This document shows positions 44,913-52,447 of a stretch of 64,000 nt of DNA, piece after piece. Every line of letters starts with the position of its first letter. Within the stretch, counting starts at the first letter, position 1. Below the pieces are notes generated by a model. It worked only from the letters and a program-made list of their open reading frames with translations. It did no database searches and was not told the DNA's origin. Location: the NCBI RefSeq assembly GCF_020687805.1, contig NZ_JAJEWQ010000002.1, forward strand, positions 1-64,000. Direction: 5' to 3'. Origin of the DNA: Planctobacterium marinum. Its GTDB lineage: Bacteria > Pseudomonadota > Gammaproteobacteria > Enterobacterales > Alteromonadaceae. The translations under genes were made by a program, and so were the position numbers.

Positions 44913-46229
44913 TTAAAACAGGATAAATAAGGTTACTGCCAGAGCCAGTCCAATCAGCGGGACTACGCCGCTCATGGCAAACATGGACCAGTAAGCGCTG
45001 GCATGAGTTTCCTTACAAATGGCCCGAATAGTGGTAACAACATACCCGTTGTGAGGCAGGGTATCCAGTGCGCCGGAACTGATTGCGACAACCCGGTGCA
45101 GTTCTTCGGGATTTACCCCCTGATCCATATAATGGGGAGCCAGCAACGGCAGTGCGATGGCCTGGCCACCGGATGCGGAACCTGTCAGGCCAGCGATCAC
45201 CGATACTGCCACTGCAGCTCCAATTAACTCGTTCCCCGGAATATGGGTCATAACATCCACTGCCACCTGAAAGGCTTCGGTGTTTTTGACTACAGCACCA
45301 AAACCAACCACAGCGGCGGTATTACCTATTGCAATCAGACAACCGGTTGTGCCTTCATTGATGGCGTTACTGAGATTTCTGAAGTAGGTGAAACACATCA
45401 CCAGAATGGTCAACACGCCACCACCCAGGGCTAAAATTAGTGCTTTGTGACCAAAGGCGTCGTGCAGGAAAAAGGACAATAACAGAACCACTACCAGGGG
45501 AATAAAGCCCATCGCCGGATGGGGAAGCTGGTCTTTTTGCTCCGGACTTGTGCAGCTAGGATCGTCTTCTCTGTGTTCAAAGTGTTCGCCGTTGGCCACT
45601 GCCTTGCCAATCATTCGCTTTAACCACCAGTAACCAAACGTGGCCATAAATACCGCCACGATAAGACTCACCTGCCAGCCAGCATAAGGCGTTGTGCCCA
45701 GATATTTGATGGGGATCCAGTTTTGTATTTCCGGTGAACCGGCTGACGTCATGGTAAAGGTCACCGAGCCAAAGGCCAGTACTGCCGGAATAAAACGCCG
45801 CGGCAGGTTGGCATCTTTAAATAAACTCAATGCCATGGGATAGACGGAAAATGCCACTACAAACAAGTTTACCCCGCCGTAGGTTAAAATGGCGCACGCC
45901 GCAATAATGGCAAACACCGCATGTTGCATACCCAGTTTACCCACAATCCAGTGGGCAACACTGTCTGCTAATCCGGTATCTTCCATAAATTTGCCGAACA
46001 ATGAGCCCAGCAAAAACATAAAAAACCAGGATGCGATAAAACTGGTGAAGCCAGTCATGTAAAAACTGACCAGGTCTTCATTTTCAGCCAGTAGTGGTAA
46101 TCCATTGCAAAGTGCCACCAGGATGGCGCACAGCGGGGCACTGATAAACAAATTCATGCCCCGCATGGTCAGTGCTATCAGCAGTGCCAAACCACCAATA
46201 AGCCCTATCATTCCAATCATTTCTGTCAA
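44913..46229 (-). CDS. GntP-family permease, probable 3-hydroxybutyrate carrier
   Basis: The 438-aa inner-membrane protein has about 12 helices and GntP-family segments such as AGLTGSASGGQAIALPLLAP (about 340-360), SGALDTLPHNG, TSAGSPEIQNWIP and TTGCLIAIGNTAAVVGFG. Some family members carry D-beta-hydroxybutyrate; in this operon that substrate is likely. It is the first gene of the operon, 334 bp from the divergent TonB receptor, and the shared region contains a GTACTTAAGTAC dyad. Confidence 0.83.
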   Translation of the reverse strand: MTEMIGMIGLIGGLALLIALTMRGMNLFISAPLCAILVALCNGLPLLAENEDLVSFYMTGFTSFIASWFFMFLLGSLFGKFMEDTGLADSVAHWIVGKLGMQHAVFAIIAACAILTYGGVNLFVVAFSVYPMALSLFKDANLPRRFIPAVLAFGSVTFTMTSAGSPEIQNWIPIKYLGTTPYAGWQVSLIVAVFMATFGYWWLKRMIGKAVANGEHFEHREDDPSCTSPEQKDQLPHPAMGFIPLVVVLLLSFFLHDAFGHKALILALGGGVLTILVMCFTYFRNLSNAINEGTTGCLIAIGNTAAVVGFGAVVKNTEAFQVAVDVMTHIPGNELIGAAVAVSVIAGLTGSASGGQAIALPLLAPHYMDQGVNPEELHRVVAISSGALDTLPHNGYVVTTIRAICKETHASAYWSMFAMSGVVPLIGLALAVTLFILF

Positions 46230-46563
46230 GATGTCGTACTCCTGTTGCCGTTGCCCTTACTGCATAAGCAAAACCAACGTCTTTAAGACAGCCACTTCCT
46301 CAGCCTGCGCCGAGGAGGTGACTGTAAAACCCTACAAAACTGACATTGAGATGAAGGAGTTTCGGGTTGATTCTGAAACAGGCCCGAAAAATTTCATATG
46401 GTACTTAAGTACAGCATCGCGATTGTAAAAAATTGGTTAATGTATTGTTGACATTGAGAGTAGGCGGGCTTAAAACCGCTCGTGTCTGAGCAGGTAACTT
46501 GTTGAAATAAATAAAAATAAAGAACTTCCTGAGACAGATATGGCACAGTAAAGGGTATGTACC
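46230..46563. other. divergent regulatory region, permease operon / TonB receptor
   Basis: This 334-bp region holds the GTACTTAAGTAC dyad at 46401-46412 and a TTGACA-N17-TAAAAC promoter at 46448-46476 directed at the TonB receptor. I found no ORF with any family signature in it. Confidence 0.55.
46401..46412. promoter_or_regulatory. GTACTTAAGTAC dyad, permease/TonB receptor
   Basis: A perfect 12-bp palindrome. The surrounding ATGGTACTTAAGTACAGCAT (46398-46417) is identical over 20 bp to 54440-54459 upstream of the chemoreceptor. A TAATGT hexamer about 37 bp from the dyad start could be a regulated -10. Confidence 0.65.
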
Positions 46564-48915
46564 ATGAACAACACAACTACGAATATTGCGATGAATTTTA
46601 ACAAAAGACAGTCCGATACAGGGCAAACTGGCAGCGGTGCACGCAGTAAATTGTCTCTGGCAATTTTATTGGCACTGTCTGGTAGTGTTTTATCAACGAA
46701 CGCATTGGCACAGGAAACTGACCAAAGCGAAACCAAAGGCCTGGAGAAAATTCAGGTAACTGCCCGTAAAACGGTAGAGAGCATTCAGGAAGTGCCGGTG
46801 GCCATCACTTCGGTTTCTGCCGTAGAGCTGGCTGAAAAAGGCATGGCAGAAATTACTGAGATTCAGACTTTGTCGCCTAACACGACACTGCAGCGCAGCC
46901 GTGGTACCAACAGTACCCTTACCGCGTTTATTCGGGGTGTCGGCCAGCAAGATCCGCTCTGGGGTTATGAGCCGGGTGTTGGTATCTATATCGATGATGT
47001 TTATCTGGCGCGTCCTCAGGGAGCGGTACTGGATATCATTGACGTGGAGCGTATTGAAGTATTACGGGGACCGCAAGGTACCTTGTACGGTAAAAACACT
47101 ATTGGTGGTGCCGTGAAATATGTCACCAAGCCGATGTCCGGAGATCCGGAGTTTTCAGTGAAAGCCTCGGTGGGTAGTTATGGTCAACGAGACCTGAAAA
47201 TGACCGGCCAGTATCCGCTGAGCGAACAACTTTACGTTGGCTTCGGATTTGCCAGTTTAAATCGTGATGGTTTTGGTGAGTATCTGCAATCAGATTTACC
47301 GGATCAGGATCGGGAAAACTACAACAAAGACGTGACCGCAGCGCGCTTAACGCTGGAATATCAACCGTCTGATGATTTGTTTTTCCGTCTGGCCTGGGAC
47401 AAAACGGATGATGATTCCAACGCCAAAGGCGGCTACCGTTTGCTACCCAGCCTGCTGACCGATGCTCCGGTGCCCGACAGTGTTTACGATTCGTACACCA
47501 GCTTACCTACCTGGAACAAGGTTGAGTTGGAAGGCATTAGCCTGACAGCGGCCTGGGATATTAACGACAATACCACTCTGAAGTATATTTTTGCGGACAG
47601 AGAGAGCTATTCACCGACCAACATTGACTTTGACAATACGCCACTGCCGATTTTTGACGTACCAGCCATCTATGACGATGAACAAACCACTCACGAGTTG
47701 CAGTTAAACTACAGCGCAGACGGATTCAGTCTGGTGTCTGGTCTGTATTATTACGACGGCGAATCCTGTGGTCAGTTTGAAGCCATTCTGGGTATTCTTG
47801 GTGCGTCCCTGGGAGCGCCTGGTTTAACCCGTGAAGTTGCGGGCTGCAGTAATTCTAACAGTACGGCCCTGTATGCACAGGGTAGCTTTGATATCGGTGA
47901 AAAATGGTCCATGACGCTGGGTGCGCGTTATACCAAAGATGAGCGGGAAGCCACAGTTGACAACGGTTTAGTGTTTGACAATGTGTATCCGGAAACCGGT
48001 TGGGTAGACGGATATATTCGTCCTGACGGCGACCTTGTCCCCAATGTATTGGATGACGAAGACGACTGGTCCCGCTTTACACCACGCGTTGGGGTGGAAT
48101 ACCAGCACACGGACGACATCATGTTCTACGCGTCGTATTCGCAAGGCTTTAAATCCGGTACTTATAACCCGCGTGCCACGACAGCAGAACCTGCCGCTGA
48201 TCCGGAAATCGTTGACAGTTTTGAAATGGGGATGAAAAGCGACTGGGGTGATAATCTCAGAGCCAACCTGACCTGGTTTACTCTGGATCACAAAGATCGT
48301 CAGTACATTTCGATTCTGCCCGGCGACGGTTTTGCCGATTTGAATCAACGTCTGGCGAATGCCGGTGAATCCAAGGCTGACGGTATTGAAGCGGAATTTA
48401 CTTACCTGGCAACGGATGATTTGACGCTGAACTTAAATCTTGGCTGGATTGATGCAGAGTTTACCGAAGTACTGGATACCGATCCGACCACCGGTGAACT
48501 GTTTGATAAGTCTGACCGCTTTACCATTTCTAATACGCCGGAGCTGACTTATAACCTTGGGTTAAACTACGCCTTTGATAATCAATTTGGCGACTTTGTG
48601 TTCAATGCCAACTACTACTACCGTGATGATTATGTGTTGTTTGAAGAAGACAGCCTGTTAACCCAGGACGGTTATGGTTTGCTGAATATGAGTCTGAACT
48701 GGTACAGCGCCAGCGGTGACTGGACGGCCGGATTACATGTTAAAAACCTGACTGACGAAGAGTATATGGTAGGTGGCTATCAGTTTGTAACGCCAGATCC
48801 AACGGACCCTACTGATATCAGTAAGTACACGCCAGGTCTGGGCGGCGACAATACCCTGATTGCTTATTATGGTGACCCTCGTACTGTTACGTTGACAGTG
48901 GGTTACCGGTTCTAA
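46564..48915 (+). CDS. TonB-dependent receptor of the PHB locus
   Basis: The 783-aa receptor has an extended N-terminus (MNNTTTNIAMNFNKR), a signal peptide (SLAILLALSGSVLSTNALA), a TonB box-like LEKIQVTAR, plug domain (RIEVLRGPQGTLYGKNTIGG) and a barrel ending TVTLTVGYRF. It resembles the TonB receptors associated with carbohydrate or organic-compound uptake rather than siderophores. AAAGGGT precedes the ATG. Its position, divergent from a 3-hydroxybutyrate operon with a shared dyad, suggests that it imports soluble PHB oligomers or a related compound; this is inference. Confidence 0.85.
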   Translation: MNNTTTNIAMNFNKRQSDTGQTGSGARSKLSLAILLALSGSVLSTNALAQETDQSETKGLEKIQVTARKTVESIQEVPVAITSVSAVELAEKGMAEITEIQTLSPNTTLQRSRGTNSTLTAFIRGVGQQDPLWGYEPGVGIYIDDVYLARPQGAVLDIIDVERIEVLRGPQGTLYGKNTIGGAVKYVTKPMSGDPEFSVKASVGSYGQRDLKMTGQYPLSEQLYVGFGFASLNRDGFGEYLQSDLPDQDRENYNKDVTAARLTLEYQPSDDLFFRLAWDKTDDDSNAKGGYRLLPSLLTDAPVPDSVYDSYTSLPTWNKVELEGISLTAAWDINDNTTLKYIFADRESYSPTNIDFDNTPLPIFDVPAIYDDEQTTHELQLNYSADGFSLVSGLYYYDGESCGQFEAILGILGASLGAPGLTREVAGCSNSNSTALYAQGSFDIGEKWSMTLGARYTKDEREATVDNGLVFDNVYPETGWVDGYIRPDGDLVPNVLDDEDDWSRFTPRVGVEYQHTDDIMFYASYSQGFKSGTYNPRATTAEPAADPEIVDSFEMGMKSDWGDNLRANLTWFTLDHKDRQYISILPGDGFADLNQRLANAGESKADGIEAEFTYLATDDLTLNLNLGWIDAEFTEVLDTDPTTGELFDKSDRFTISNTPELTYNLGLNYAFDNQFGDFVFNANYYYRDDYVLFEEDSLLTQDGYGLLNMSLNWYSASGDWTAGLHVKNLTDEEYMVGGYQFVTPDPTDPTDISKYTPGLGGDNTLIAYYGDPRTVTLTVGYRF

Positions 48916-49248
48916 GTGTGTGTGGTGTCGAATGACAACAGAAATTAACTTCAGGTAATGGCTTAAGCACTGAGTTGGCGGTGTGTGAGCTGTGTAATAA
49001 CGGTGCTCTTATGCAGTTCACACATCAAAAACACAAGAGCCGGAAGATGACAATCAAAGTGCCTGACTCGGCCTCAAAGCACAACAGCACAGGGACGATA
49101 GCTGCCTGATTGTCTTGGAAATGCCTGCAAAGAAGTCTTTTTTCTGTGGATTTTGGCATAGGTGAGCAGGTGCAATTGCACCTGCCTTTTTTATCTGTTG
49201 AATTGTTTCTGGTGAGTCCTTCAAGTACATTACGGGGATGAAGAATTT
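48916..49248. other. long 3' region, possible small RNA
   Basis: The 333-bp gap after the receptor gene has no supported ORF. It ends with a strong terminator at 49166-49191, about 250 bp past the receptor stop, so the region is either a long 3' UTR or carries a small RNA with its own promoter. A degenerate dyad half (AAGTAC, 49223-49228) precedes the response regulator. Confidence 0.35.
49166..49191 (+). terminator. strong Rho-independent terminator
   Basis: GCAGGTGCAATTGCACCTGC is a perfect 20-bp palindrome, followed by CTTTTTTA. It separates the receptor region from the response-regulator gene. Confidence 0.88.
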
Positions 49249-49902
49249 ATGTTTACCCCTGATGCCGTGAAAGCCATTGTTGCTGACGACCATCCATTAT
49301 TTCGTGCTGCGTTAACTCAGGCAATTTTGCAATCCCTGGGGAAATGCCAGATCATCGAAGCGCAGAGTTTTCCGGAAGTGCGGGACGCATTAACTGCGCA
49401 ACCCGAAGTGGAATTTATCTTTCTCGATCTGAATATGCCTGGTTGCGATGGCTTTAGTGGTCTGACCGAGTTACGCCATACCTGGCCAGATATCCTGGTA
49501 ATTATGGTTTCCGGAAATGAAGATCCGGCCATTATTACCCGGGCCATTCATCTAGGGGCCAGCGGTTACATTCCCAAATCCGCCTCGTTGGGGCATATTT
49601 CAGAGGCCGTGGATATGGTGGCTAACGGCGAGATCTGGTTGCCGCAGGATATTGATTTATCTCAGGTCACCGAAACCGAATCAGAAGAAAAAAAGCTGGC
49701 GGCCAAAGTGGAAAAACTGACACCGGCACAATTTAAAGTGTTGCAACTGCTGACCGACGGCCTGCTTAACAAACAAATTGCGTGGGAATTGCAAATTCAG
49801 GAACGCACTGTTAAACATCACGTATCGGCTATTTTAGAGAAGCTGGAAGTCAATAACCGCACCCAGGCTGGATTGATTCTGCAGCAATTGCGTCAGGTGT
49901 AA
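49249..49902 (+). CDS. second CrbR-like NarL/LuxR response regulator
   Basis: The 217-aa protein has a receiver domain (VADDHPLF, Asp in FIFLDLNMPG about residue 64, Lys in YIPKSAS) and a LuxR-type HTH (LTPAQFKVLQLLTDGLLNKQ, then ERTVKHHVSAILEKLE). It is a paralogue of the CrbR-like protein at 5017-5661, but the recognition helix differs (RTVKHHVSAILEKL against KTVKTHVTSVLRKL). It lies in the PHB locus, so I propose that it reads the GTACTTAAGTAC dyads. No kinase gene is adjacent; the incomplete hybrid kinase at the window end is a candidate partner. Confidence 0.85.
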   Translation: MFTPDAVKAIVADDHPLFRAALTQAILQSLGKCQIIEAQSFPEVRDALTAQPEVEFIFLDLNMPGCDGFSGLTELRHTWPDILVIMVSGNEDPAIITRAIHLGASGYIPKSASLGHISEAVDMVANGEIWLPQDIDLSQVTETESEEKKLAAKVEKLTPAQFKVLQLLTDGLLNKQIAWELQIQERTVKHHVSAILEKLEVNNRTQAGLILQQLRQV

Positions 49903-49939
49903 TTGCTATAGAGCACAAGGTTAACTTCAGGGAAGCACC

Positions 49940-50383
49940 ATGAACGGACAAACACAACTTATCATTGCTGCCTGCTGCAGTTTTATCGCCTCATTGTTAC
50001 ACGTTGCCATCGTCTTCGGTGGGCCTGGCTGGTATCGCTTTTTTGGCGCCGGAGAGCAAATGGCGAAAATGGCAGAAATGGGCAGCAAACAACCCATGAT
50101 CACCACCTTAATCATCGCCACAATTCTCGCAGTTTGGGGACTCTACGCATTATCTGCGGCCGGCGTGATAGTGCGCTTACCTCTGTTGAAAACCGCGCTG
50201 GTGCTGATTACCCTTGTCTATCTGGTGAGAGGCCTGGCGGGGTTGATATTGCCGTTTGTGACCAGTCATCCAGCCATTACTCAAAACTCAGTGACATTCT
50301 GGATGGTGAGTTCTGTGATTTGCACCAGTTTCGGCCTTTTTTATTTGCTGGGCACGCTTAACCACTGGTCGGAATTGTCGTAA
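49940..50383 (+). CDS. small four-helix membrane protein, unknown function
   Basis: The 147-aa protein has about four hydrophobic helices (LIIAACCSFIASLLHVAIVF, TLIIATILAVWGLYALSAAG, TALVLITLVYLVRGLAGLIL, VSSVICTSFGLFYLLGTL) with a short polar loop (FGAGEQMAKMAEMGSKQ). I do not recognise a named family with confidence. It lies 37 bp after the response-regulator gene and 31 bp before a VOC gene, so the three may be an operon. Confidence 0.65.
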   Translation: MNGQTQLIIAACCSFIASLLHVAIVFGGPGWYRFFGAGEQMAKMAEMGSKQPMITTLIIATILAVWGLYALSAAGVIVRLPLLKTALVLITLVYLVRGLAGLILPFVTSHPAITQNSVTFWMVSSVICTSFGLFYLLGTLNHWSELS

Positions 50384-50414
50384 GCTTAAGTACCACTTCT
50401 TTTGTGAGGTTCTT

Positions 50415-50789
50415 ATGCATCTGGATCATATCAATATCAGTGCGCCCGCCGCTCTGATTGAGCAGGAAAAGCAGTTTCTGTGTGAGCTGTTCTCGTTACA
50501 CGATGGGTTCAGACCTACGCTAGCCAGTGATGGTTACTGGCTTTATCATCAGGACAGCGCCGTGGTCCATCTGGTAGTGAGTGACGTTCATGTAGCTCAT
50601 GAGACACCCGGATATCTGGATCATGTGGCCTTTAAGTTACAGGGGCTAAAAGCGTTTGTAGAAAAGTTGCAGGCGATGAACATTGAGTTTCAAAGCAAAA
50701 CTCAGCCTCAATTAGCAATTACCCAAATTTTCTTATTCAGCCCGGCGGGAATTCGCCTGGAGTTAGTGTTCAGGAACGAAACTCTGTAA
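50415..50789 (+). CDS. VOC-family (glyoxalase-like) protein
   Basis: The 124-aa protein has the vicinal-oxygen-chelate fold: an N-terminal MHLDHINISAP strand with the metal-ligand His, YLDHVAFKLQGL in the middle, and a final LFSPAGIRLELVFR strand with the Glu ligand. It probably is a metal-dependent lyase, isomerase or dioxygenase; the substrate is unknown. A half-site CTTAAGTAC at 50385-50393 precedes it, but this is too close to the start to be a convincing activator site. Confidence 0.75.
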   Translation: MHLDHINISAPAALIEQEKQFLCELFSLHDGFRPTLASDGYWLYHQDSAVVHLVVSDVHVAHETPGYLDHVAFKLQGLKAFVEKLQAMNIEFQSKTQPQLAITQIFLFSPAGIRLELVFRNETL

Positions 50790-50939
50790 TGGGCTGTGAT
50801 ATAGATTTCTGAGGCCCGTTAAAATCACCATTGACCCTGTCGATCAGTACCGATTTTTTATGTGTTTAAGTTCGATAAAGGGTGAATATTTAGGCTATGC
50901 TTATGCTATGCGGTCACATGATTATCGGAGAGAAAGGCC

Positions 50940-51386
50940 ATGAAACCTGTAAAAATGCTAGTTAATTTGTCGCTCGTCGCATTGCTGATGGGGTGTGCCA
51001 GCTCCTCAGAGCAGGCGAAAAGCCGATATGACAAAAACAATGATCCGCGTGTCGGGGAAGAAGTCCGACAGGTCTGCCATACCCGTTCGATCAGAGGCTG
51101 GAGCAATGTAGATAATGACAGGGATGCGCTGCTGGTGCATTTGAATAATAACCGAACTTATAAAGTGAGCCTGATTGGGGCATGCGACCCGGACTGGGCC
51201 ATGATTGAGATTGCCGTAATTACCCGCACTGGCCTGGGCTGCATGGGAACAGGAGACCGCATTGTTACCGATGCGCAACCTGAGAGAAGGACATCCTGCA
51301 GTATCAGCCGTATCAATGAGTGGCATTCTGATATCGAAGAAAACTCAACGCCTTCAGAGTCCGACAGTGACGATGATCCGGATTAA
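50940..51386 (+). CDS. lipoprotein of unknown function (DUF6491-like)
   Basis: The 148-aa protein starts with a lipoprotein signal (LVALLMGCASSS lipobox). The mature part has CHTRSIRGWSNVDNDRDALLVH and YKVSLIGACDPDWA, a pattern seen in small DUF6491-type lipoproteins, and an acidic tail (ESDSDDDPD). Four cysteines besides the lipidated one may form disulfides. No function can be given. Confidence 0.7.
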   Translation: MKPVKMLVNLSLVALLMGCASSSEQAKSRYDKNNDPRVGEEVRQVCHTRSIRGWSNVDNDRDALLVHLNNNRTYKVSLIGACDPDWAMIEIAVITRTGLGCMGTGDRIVTDAQPERRTSCSISRINEWHSDIEENSTPSESDSDDDPD

Positions 51387-51510
51387 GCCACCACAGAGCA
51401 ACGATTCACACTGGTAGTATATTGAAAAAACATTAGCTCTAACAATTCAAATGAATTTGTTGCGGGTTCCCTAACGTCTGCCAACAGTTCCAAACGAAAT
51501 TATCATCGAT

Positions 51511-51552
51511 AAATTACCCGGACAGCCACACAAATTACCCGGACAGCCACAC
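51511..51552 (+). repeat. tandem 21-bp duplication
   Basis: A 21-bp unit beginning AAATTACCCGGACAG (51511-51531) is repeated exactly and directly at 51532-51552. It lies in the gap between the lipoprotein and M23 genes. Two copies only, so it is not an array. Confidence 0.85.
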
Positions 51553-51586
51553 CAACGGCACAATAATGGAGTGGTGTCAGGGTAGT

Positions 51587-51609
51587 CGTTCGGGATAGTT
51601 ATCCGAACG
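51587..51609. repeat. inverted repeat near the tandem duplication
   Basis: CGTTCGGGATA and TATCCGAACG form a 10-bp stem with one bulged G and almost no loop. It may end transcription from the left or be an operator for the M23 gene 55 bp downstream. Confidence 0.4.
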
Positions 51610-51663
51610 TTTAAACCATCACAAATATTTTCACGACTAAGTGTCTTTAAATAAGGAAATTCA

Positions 51664-52266
51664 ATGAAAAATCTTTTTGTGTTGGTCGTTTTATCATCCG
51701 TATCTTTTATGGCATGTGCAAAACTTGAGGTTGATTGTACTGCTTTCCCTGAACAACAAAATTCGCTGTATGTGCTTCCTTATGAATTTGGCACCAGCCA
51801 TCAGGTTTATGCCACAACAGAGCACTACCGGGCTTCAAATAATGGTGTGGGTCTTTATGCAATTGATTTTGTTATGCCGATTGGCACTAAAATCGTAGCC
51901 GCCAGAGAAGGTGTGGTTGTTAGTGTCAGAGCGTCTTTTATTGACGGCAACAATATTGATTTACAAGAAAATTATGTATTTATTCAGCACCAGGACGGTA
52001 GCGTTGCCCGATACTTTCATCTAACCCACAATGGTGCGCTGGTGGAAGAAGGAGATAAGGTGAATACCGGAGACGTTATTGCGCTGAGTGGAAATACAGG
52101 TCAAAGCGGCGGGCCTCATTTGCATTTTGATGTGCAGCAATGCGGACCTAATTTGCCGCCCCATTATAATCAACTTCCCTGTGGCCAGACGGTGCCCATC
52201 AGCTTTAAAAACACCCGTTTTCATCACTGTGGCCTGAAGTCAGGAGAAAGTTACATAGCTAATTAG
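51664..52266 (+). CDS. secreted M23-family peptidase
   Basis: The 200-aa protein has a signal peptide (LVVLSSVSFMACA; a lipobox reading is possible). The LytM/M23 domain has YAIDFVMPIGTKIVAAREG with the zinc-ligand Asp, then ARYFHLTHNG, and HLHFDVQQ with the second and third ligands. It should hydrolyse peptidoglycan cross-links or bind metal as a regulator of hydrolases. The N-terminal coiled coils of EnvC/NlpD type are absent. Its neighbours give no further clue. Confidence 0.82.
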   Translation: MKNLFVLVVLSSVSFMACAKLEVDCTAFPEQQNSLYVLPYEFGTSHQVYATTEHYRASNNGVGLYAIDFVMPIGTKIVAAREGVVVSVRASFIDGNNIDLQENYVFIQHQDGSVARYFHLTHNGALVEEGDKVNTGDVIALSGNTGQSGGPHLHFDVQQCGPNLPPHYNQLPCGQTVPISFKNTRFHHCGLKSGESYIAN

Positions 52267-52314
52267 CCTGACAGACAGTTCTACAGATATCTCACTCTGG
52301 CACTACGCCATACT

Positions 52315-52326
52315 GTACTAAAGTAC
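52315..52326. promoter_or_regulatory. GTACTAAAGTAC dyad upstream of the type 1 depolymerase
   Basis: One mismatch from the perfect GTACTTAAGTAC palindrome at 46401 and 54443. A TAGATT -10-like hexamer at 52352-52357 starts 37 bp after the dyad start, like the hexamer in the receptor promoter. Confidence 0.55.
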
Positions 52327-52447
52327 CAGCGGAATTGTGCGAAAAATGCACTAGATTAGGGAAAGCGTTGGGATGGGAAAGTAATTTCTTAGATGTGTAA
52401 CCCGTATTCCTGGCGTTAACAATTAACTTGTGACAATAGGAACAACA

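Noticed and set aside
50385-50393. GTACTTAAGTAC-type site for the VOC gene
   Set aside because: Only one half-site is present and it is too close to the start codon.
51440-51490. Integron attC-like site (TCTAACAATTC and CCCTAACG segments)
   Set aside because: No full pair of core sites or bulged stem could be made, and no integrase or cassette structure is near.
51511-51552. CRISPR-like repeat
   Set aside because: Only two directly abutting copies, without spacers or cas genes.
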